Positions 6,143-8,402 of a DNA stretch of 8,402 nucleotides are shown here, piece after piece. Both the position numbers and the translations under genes were made by a program. The stretch is from positions 1-8,402 of the forward strand of contig CALIZS010000026.1 of NCBI GenBank assembly GCA_938028565.1, read 5' to 3'. Under the pieces are notes generated by a model. The model was not told where the DNA came from, searched no databases, and saw nothing but the letters and a program-made list of their open reading frames with translations. Source of the stretch: an uncultured Atopobium sp. (lineage in GTDB: Bacteria; Actinomycetota; Coriobacteriia; Coriobacteriales; Atopobiaceae). Each line of letters opens with the position of its first letter. Position 1 is the first letter of the stretch.

Positions 6143-7213
6143 ATGGCAAGAAATCAGCGTTCTACCTCTAAAAACACTCGCTCCGAGAGCGCTGCCGGAC
6201 GCGGCGGAGCTGCGAGTCGCGGCGGCTCTGCGGGACGTAGTACTTCCAGTCGCGGCGGATCTGCAGGTCGCAGCGGCGCAGGTCGCGGTGGAGCTGCAGG
6301 TCGCGGCTCCAAGAAGGCTGCCGACTGGGGCGGTTATTTCGGCGCCAAGAATGGCCAGGGCTCAAAAAGCGGTCGCTCCGCACAAGGCGCACGCGCAGCT
6401 CAGGGCACTCGAGGACAGAAAGGCGCTGGTGGACAGCGAGGTACTGGCGCTGGACGTCCCGGTAACAAGAAGCCTGCAACTGATCTTATCGAGGGTCGTC
6501 GCGCAGTAGCAGAGGTGCTGACCGTTGGTATTCCTTTGAAGAATGCGCTGGTACAGGCTGCAAGCGGACAGAAAGACCAAGAGATTGAGGCTCTTGCGCG
6601 TCAGCTTGAGCAGGAGGGTATTCCTGTTGAGCGTGTTGCAAAGCCCGTACTTGACTCGCTTTCAAGTCATGGCGCTCACCAGGGCGTTATTGTCCGTACA
6701 CAGCCGTTTGCCTACGCTGACCTCTCTGAAATCATTCAGCGCGCTGGTTCCGAAAACGCTCTTGTTGTGGTCTTGGATCACGTCACTGACGAGGGAAACT
6801 TTGGCGCAATCGTAAGAAGTGCCGAGGTGGTTGGTGCAGCTGGCGTCGTCATTGCAAACGCCCGCGCTGCCCGCGTTGGCGTTGGAGCATATAAGACGTC
6901 CGCAGGAGCTGTGCTTCACCTGCCAATCGCACAGGTTTCTAATCTACCGCGCGCTCTTGAAGAGCTTAAAGCCGCAGGTTTTTGGACATGTGGCTCTACC
7001 GAGCACGCCACTCAGTCCGTGTGGGAGGCTCCTATGGGAGGTCGCCTTGCACTTGTCATGGGCTCTGAAGGCTCAGGAATTTCTCGCCTTATGCTCGAGA
7101 AGTGCGATTTTACGTGTAAACTTCCCCAGTTTGGCCAGGTAGAATCCCTGAACGTTGCTCAGGCAACAACAGTCATGTGCTACGAGTGGCTCCGTAGGAC
7201 TCAGGAAGCGTAA
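6143..7213 (+). CDS. rlmB: 23S rRNA (guanosine-2'-O-) methyltransferase RlmB family, with RG-rich N-terminal tail
   Basis: SpoU/TrmH-family, SAM-dependent 2'-O-methyltransferase; E. coli RlmB modifies G2251 of 23S rRNA. It has 356 residues, against about 245 for E. coli RlmB. Residues 1-112 are low complexity, rich in Gly, Arg, Ser and Ala, with RGG/GRG motifs. The substrate-binding domain starts at LIEGRRAVAEVL (115-126). The knotted methyltransferase domain begins at about 206: motif 1 TDEGNFGAIVRSAEVVGA (215-232), motif 2 ALVMGSEGSGIS (303-314), motif 3 PQFGQVESLNVAQATTVMCYE (328-348). All motifs are intact. Basic N-terminal tails occur in actinobacterial homologues; this one is long and internally repeated. 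TAAGG (6128-6132) and the 2-bp gap to cysS suggest coupling. The related tRNA Gm18 enzyme TrmH is less likely given the substrate-binding domain and gene order. Confidence 0.92.
   Translation: MARNQRSTSKNTRSESAAGRGGAASRGGSAGRSTSSRGGSAGRSGAGRGGAAGRGSKKAADWGGYFGAKNGQGSKSGRSAQGARAAQGTRGQKGAGGQRGTGAGRPGNKKPATDLIEGRRAVAEVLTVGIPLKNALVQAASGQKDQEIEALARQLEQEGIPVERVAKPVLDSLSSHGAHQGVIVRTQPFAYADLSEIIQRAGSENALVVVLDHVTDEGNFGAIVRSAEVVGAAGVVIANARAARVGVGAYKTSAGAVLHLPIAQVSNLPRALEELKAAGFWTCGSTEHATQSVWEAPMGGRLALVMGSEGSGISRLMLEKCDFTCKLPQFGQVESLNVAQATTVMCYEWLRRTQEA
6215..6313 (+). repeat. 33-bp (11-residue) coding repeats in rlmB tail
   Basis: Three consecutive 11-residue units in the RlmB tail: SRGGSAGRSTS (25-35), SRGGSAGRSGA (36-46), GRGGAAGRGSK (47-57). 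At DNA level agtcgcggcgg recurs at exactly 33 bp (6215 and 6248). A related GRGGAA precedes at residues 19-24. The units are disordered, Arg/Gly-rich and lack hydrophobic residues, which suits RNA contact. Confidence 0.85.
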
Positions 7214-7256
7214 GCTCAGGAAGCGTAAGAAGTCCAGGAAGCCCAGGAAGCGTAAG
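7200..7256 (+). repeat. Repeated rlmB 3' end carrying stop codons and SD-like motifs
   Basis: The 15-bp unit ctcaggaagcgtaag occurs twice in tandem (7200-7214, 7215-7229), followed by a partial ccaggaag (7234-7241) and a near copy cccaggaagcgtaag (7242-7256). AGGAAG therefore occurs at 7203, 7218, 7236 and 7245; the last lies 8 bp before the yacP ATG and is its probable ribosome site. TAA occurs at 7211, 7226 and 7253, all in the rlmB frame. Conceptually the three consecutive ends read TQEA*, AQEA*, EVQEAQEA*. Confidence 0.95.
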
Positions 7257-7258
7257 GT

Positions 7259-7837
7259 ATGGCTCAGAAAAAATCGCTGCTTATAGTCGATGGCTATAAC
7301 GTCATGTTGGCGACTCCTCGCTATGAGGCGTTGCTGGATGAGCGTGGCTCTTCTGCACAAGAAACCGCTGCTGAGAGAGCCTATCACCTCAACACCGATC
7401 CGTTTTATCGCGCCCGTTTGGCGCTCATTTCTGACGTTGCCACGTTTGCGCAGGGCACCTACGAGGCCGTTATTGTGTTTGACGGCAAAGGAAACGTAAA
7501 CGACGAGCGCCCAGAACGCACCCATGCCGGCGTGCAACTGGTCTTTTCCGAGACGGGGGAGTCCGCGGATAGCGTCATCGAGCGCCTGGTCACGGACGCT
7601 CGAGAGGCTGGTCGCAAGGTATTTCTGGTCACGTCGGACAGGGACATTCGTGCCACAGCCGGCTTTGGCCCCGGCGAGGTCACGCGCATTGCAAGCGCAG
7701 CGCTGGTCCACGAGATTTCCCAAGCAGATAACGTTGTCGAAGAGATGCGTCGCGATCAGGTCAGTACGCGCATGACGCTTGAAGACCGCATTTCTCCAAA
7801 ACAGCGCGAGAAACTCTGGAAGCTGCTAGGCAAATAG
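7259..7837 (+). CDS. rae1: NYN-domain (PIN-like) endoribonuclease, YacP/Rae1 family
   Basis: Small cytosolic protein of 192 residues, close to the roughly 170 of B. subtilis YacP (Rae1), an endoribonuclease that cleaves mRNA in the ribosomal A site. The NYN-like acidic residues are visible: IVDGYNVM (D11, N14), VFDGKGN (D75), ESADSVIERLV (D104) and VTSDRDIRA (D127, D129). The C-terminus (165-192) is basic and helical (SPKQREKLWKLLGK). The ATG at 7259 is preceded at 8 bp by AGGAAG, itself part of the duplicated segment. Position last after cysS-rlmB agrees with the Bacillus order cysS-mrnC-rlmB-yacP, here without mrnC. Assignment to the family is firm; in vivo ribosome-dependent activity is inferred from the homologue only. 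Confidence 0.88.
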   Translation: MAQKKSLLIVDGYNVMLATPRYEALLDERGSSAQETAAERAYHLNTDPFYRARLALISDVATFAQGTYEAVIVFDGKGNVNDERPERTHAGVQLVFSETGESADSVIERLVTDAREAGRKVFLVTSDRDIRATAGFGPGEVTRIASAALVHEISQADNVVEEMRRDQVSTRMTLEDRISPKQREKLWKLLGK

Positions 7838-7881
7838 GTAGCCAGGTCAGCGTCTCACGCACTCCGCATACCAATTTGACT

Positions 7882-7961
7882 GACGCGCCTAGCGGACGCT
7901 CGTCCGTTCGATGCGCATAGTGGACCAAACTTGTCCGGTGCGCTAATCCGCCCGGCGCGCC
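7882..7961. repeat. Imperfect 80-bp palindrome with inner hairpin
   Basis: The outer arms gacgcgcctagcgga (7882-7896) and tccgcccggcgcgcc (7947-7961) are complementary at 12 of 15 positions. Between them an inner hairpin can form: gcgca (7913-7917) with tgcgc (7939-7943), and ggac (7922-7925) with gtcc (7933-7936), loop caaactt. A competing small hairpin cggac/gtccg lies at 7893-7906. It could be an RNA structure ending the yacP transcript or a mobile repeat. No T-run follows. Confidence 0.65.
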
Positions 7962-8077
7962 TGACTTCTGCAAAGATTCTGTAACTTTTGCCTGAAAATG
8001 TAAAAGAATCGGTGGATTTTGCCTGATTTCATCAAAGAATCTGTGTCCTACACACAGATTCTTTGCACTTTTCAGGC
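7959..8077. repeat. 31-bp-period repeat array (three direct, one inverted copy)
   Basis: Three direct units start at 7959, 7990 and 8021, exactly 31 bp apart. Each begins gcctga, then 6 variable bases, then a 12-bp core close to caaagaatctgt (caaagattctgt, aaaagaatcggt, caaagaatctgt), then 7 variable bases. A fourth copy is inverted (complement of 8047-8077) with the perfect core and gcctga. The units are too few and spacers too short for CRISPR. Confidence 0.88.
8033..8065. repeat. Perfect 14-bp stem hairpin
   Basis: caaagaatctgtgt (8033-8046) and acacagattctttg (8052-8065) are perfectly complementary around the 5-nt loop cctac. They are the cores of the third direct and the inverted copy of the 31-bp array; an outer gcctga/tcaggc pair (8021-8026, 8072-8077) extends the palindrome with a symmetric 6-by-6 internal loop. 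It is followed by cactttt on the + strand, so it may act as a weak terminator for the cysS-rlmB-yacP unit. Confidence 0.9.
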
Positions 8078-8081
8078 AGAG

Positions 8082-8184
8082 TTTTCGGGACGTGACCTTG
8101 AATCCAGGGTGATGGTGGGTGGTTTTCATGAGCGCTTCATGGAGCCTGATTTTCTCGACATGTCTGAAAGTTACGTCCCAAAAA
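8082..8184. repeat. Inverted pair resembling insertion-sequence ends
   Basis: ttttcgggacgtga (8082-8095) and its near complement ttacgtcccaaaaa (8171-8184) match at 12 of 14 positions and enclose 75 bp. The right arm, read on the minus strand (accactttttgggacgt), lies about 40 bp beyond the stop of the putative transposase, as an IS right-end terminal repeat would. The left arm may be a second IS end of the same family facing the other way, or the other end of a small non-autonomous element. Confidence 0.55.
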
Positions 8185-8402
8185 GTGGTGTAAGGCTATT
8201 TCCTTACTACCTTCTAGCCTACATTATGCCACCTCTTTACAAACCTTAAAGTCACTATCAATTACTTGTAAGAGATGGTCGATAGTCTCTTGTGTACACG
8301 CTTCTCTCTGAGGGAGTTCTTCAAAGAGAAGAGAGCGTTTGTCCATAAAGTGCGTTGCTACAAACCACTCTTCGTTTTGATTGATACATACTGCTCCTAC
8401 AA
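8169..8402 (-). mobile_element. Probable end of an IS256-type insertion sequence (partial)
   Basis: Proposed from the transposase-like C-terminus at 8224-8402 plus a terminal-repeat-like sequence (aagttacgtcccaaaaagtg, 8168-8187) just beyond it. A nearby inverted structure (gtgg...aggcta 8186-8198 with tagcct...ccac 8215-8232) lies between stop and tip. The other end, and any target-site duplication, are outside the window, so the left boundary near 8169 is an estimate. Confidence 0.4.
8224..8402 (-). CDS. C-terminal end of a probable IS256/mutator-type transposase (partial)
   Basis: An open minus-strand frame enters from the right edge and ends at TAA (complement of 8224-8226), giving 58 complete residues. 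They begin VGAVCINQNEEWFVATHFMD and end FKVCKEVA. A hydrophobic GAV stretch followed by NEEW and an aromatic/basic 'RRY'-like segment near the C-terminus recalls IS256-family transposases, whose DDE catalytic residues would lie upstream, outside the window. The assignment rests on this resemblance and on the IS-end-like sequence beyond the stop; another protein is possible. It is less GC-rich than yacP. Confidence 0.5.
   Translation of the reverse strand, partial: VGAVCINQNEEWFVATHFMDKRSLLFEELPQREACTQETIDHLLQVIDSDFKVCKEVA

Larger units (their letters stand above)
7838..8223. other. Repeat-rich non-coding region after yacP
   Basis: These 386 bases contain no convincing gene. Frames open here on both strands either run antisense through yacP or cross the inverted repeats and the transposase end, and none has a good ribosome site. 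The region holds a large imperfect palindrome, a 31-bp-period array, a strong hairpin and an inverted pair, listed separately. No textbook terminator (GC stem plus T-run) is seen directly behind yacP. Confidence 0.7.

Noticed and set aside
7906..7914. GTTCGATGC resembling a tRNA T-loop
   Set aside because: The flanking 5-bp T-stem does not pair and no acceptor stem, anticodon arm or CCA end can be placed around it.
7959..8077. CRISPR array
   Set aside because: Conserved blocks are only 6 and 12 bp, the variable parts are 6-7 bp, one copy is inverted, and no cas gene is present.
7761..8129. Minus-strand gene overlapping yacP and the repeat region
   Set aside because: Antisense to the conserved yacP 3' end and composed largely of the repeat array; no recognisable family.
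8019..8249. Small + strand gene of 76 codons
   Set aside because: It runs through the hairpin, the inverted pair and antisense to the transposase end, with no convincing ribosome site and no domain.

Overview
The window looks like chromosomal DNA from an actinobacterium of the Coriobacteriia type (Atopobium/Lancefieldella/Olsenella-like). This rests on the gene order and on remembered protein resemblance, not on a search. The order disA - ispD - ispF - cysS - rlmB - yacP/rae1 matches a cluster shared in parts by Bacillus (radA-disA-ispD-ispF-...-cysS-...-rlmB-yacP) and Mycobacterium (radA/disA close to carD-ispD-ispF-cysS-rlmB). The housekeeping genes are all on the + strand, tightly packed, and of mixed, moderate GC.

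Layout. Positions 1-92 hold the C-terminal tail of an unidentified upstream gene, closed by a clear Rho-independent terminator (101-128). A 271-bp intergenic region follows, with a short tandem repeat array (168-235) and a candidate promoter. Then come disA (364-1443; c-di-AMP synthase), ispD (1443-2246) and ispF (2243-2734), with start/stop overlaps that suggest translational coupling. A 19-bp sequence containing the ispF stop codon is repeated three times at its 3' end. An AT-rich, opposite-strand gene for an ABC exporter half-transporter (2777-4417) splits the ispF/cysS neighbourhood and looks like an acquired insertion. A divergent intergenic region then leads to cysS (4659-6140), rlmB (6143-7213) and a yacP/rae1-like NYN ribonuclease (7259-7837), which appear to form a second operon concerned with translation. 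The rlmB-yacP junction carries another repeat, in which the rlmB stop codon and a Shine-Dalgarno-like AGGAAG are duplicated.

The right end (7838-8402) has no convincing gene until 8224. It contains a large imperfect palindrome (7882-7961), then an array with a 31-bp period: three direct copies and one inverted copy of gcctga-N6-caaagaatctgt-N7. Next is a pair of inverted 14-bp sequences (8082-8095 / 8171-8184), and finally the C-terminal end of a minus-strand gene (8224-8402) that most resembles an IS256/mutator-type transposase. This end looks like a repeat-rich, mobile-element-colonised operon boundary.

How the genes fit together: DisA makes c-di-AMP (DNA-integrity and osmotic signalling). 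IspD and IspF are two steps of the MEP isoprenoid pathway. CysS charges tRNA-Cys, RlmB methylates 23S rRNA, and YacP/Rae1 is a ribosome-associated endoribonuclease family. No complete new system is evident. The most unusual signals are the repeated tandem duplications at gene boundaries and the 31-bp-period array.
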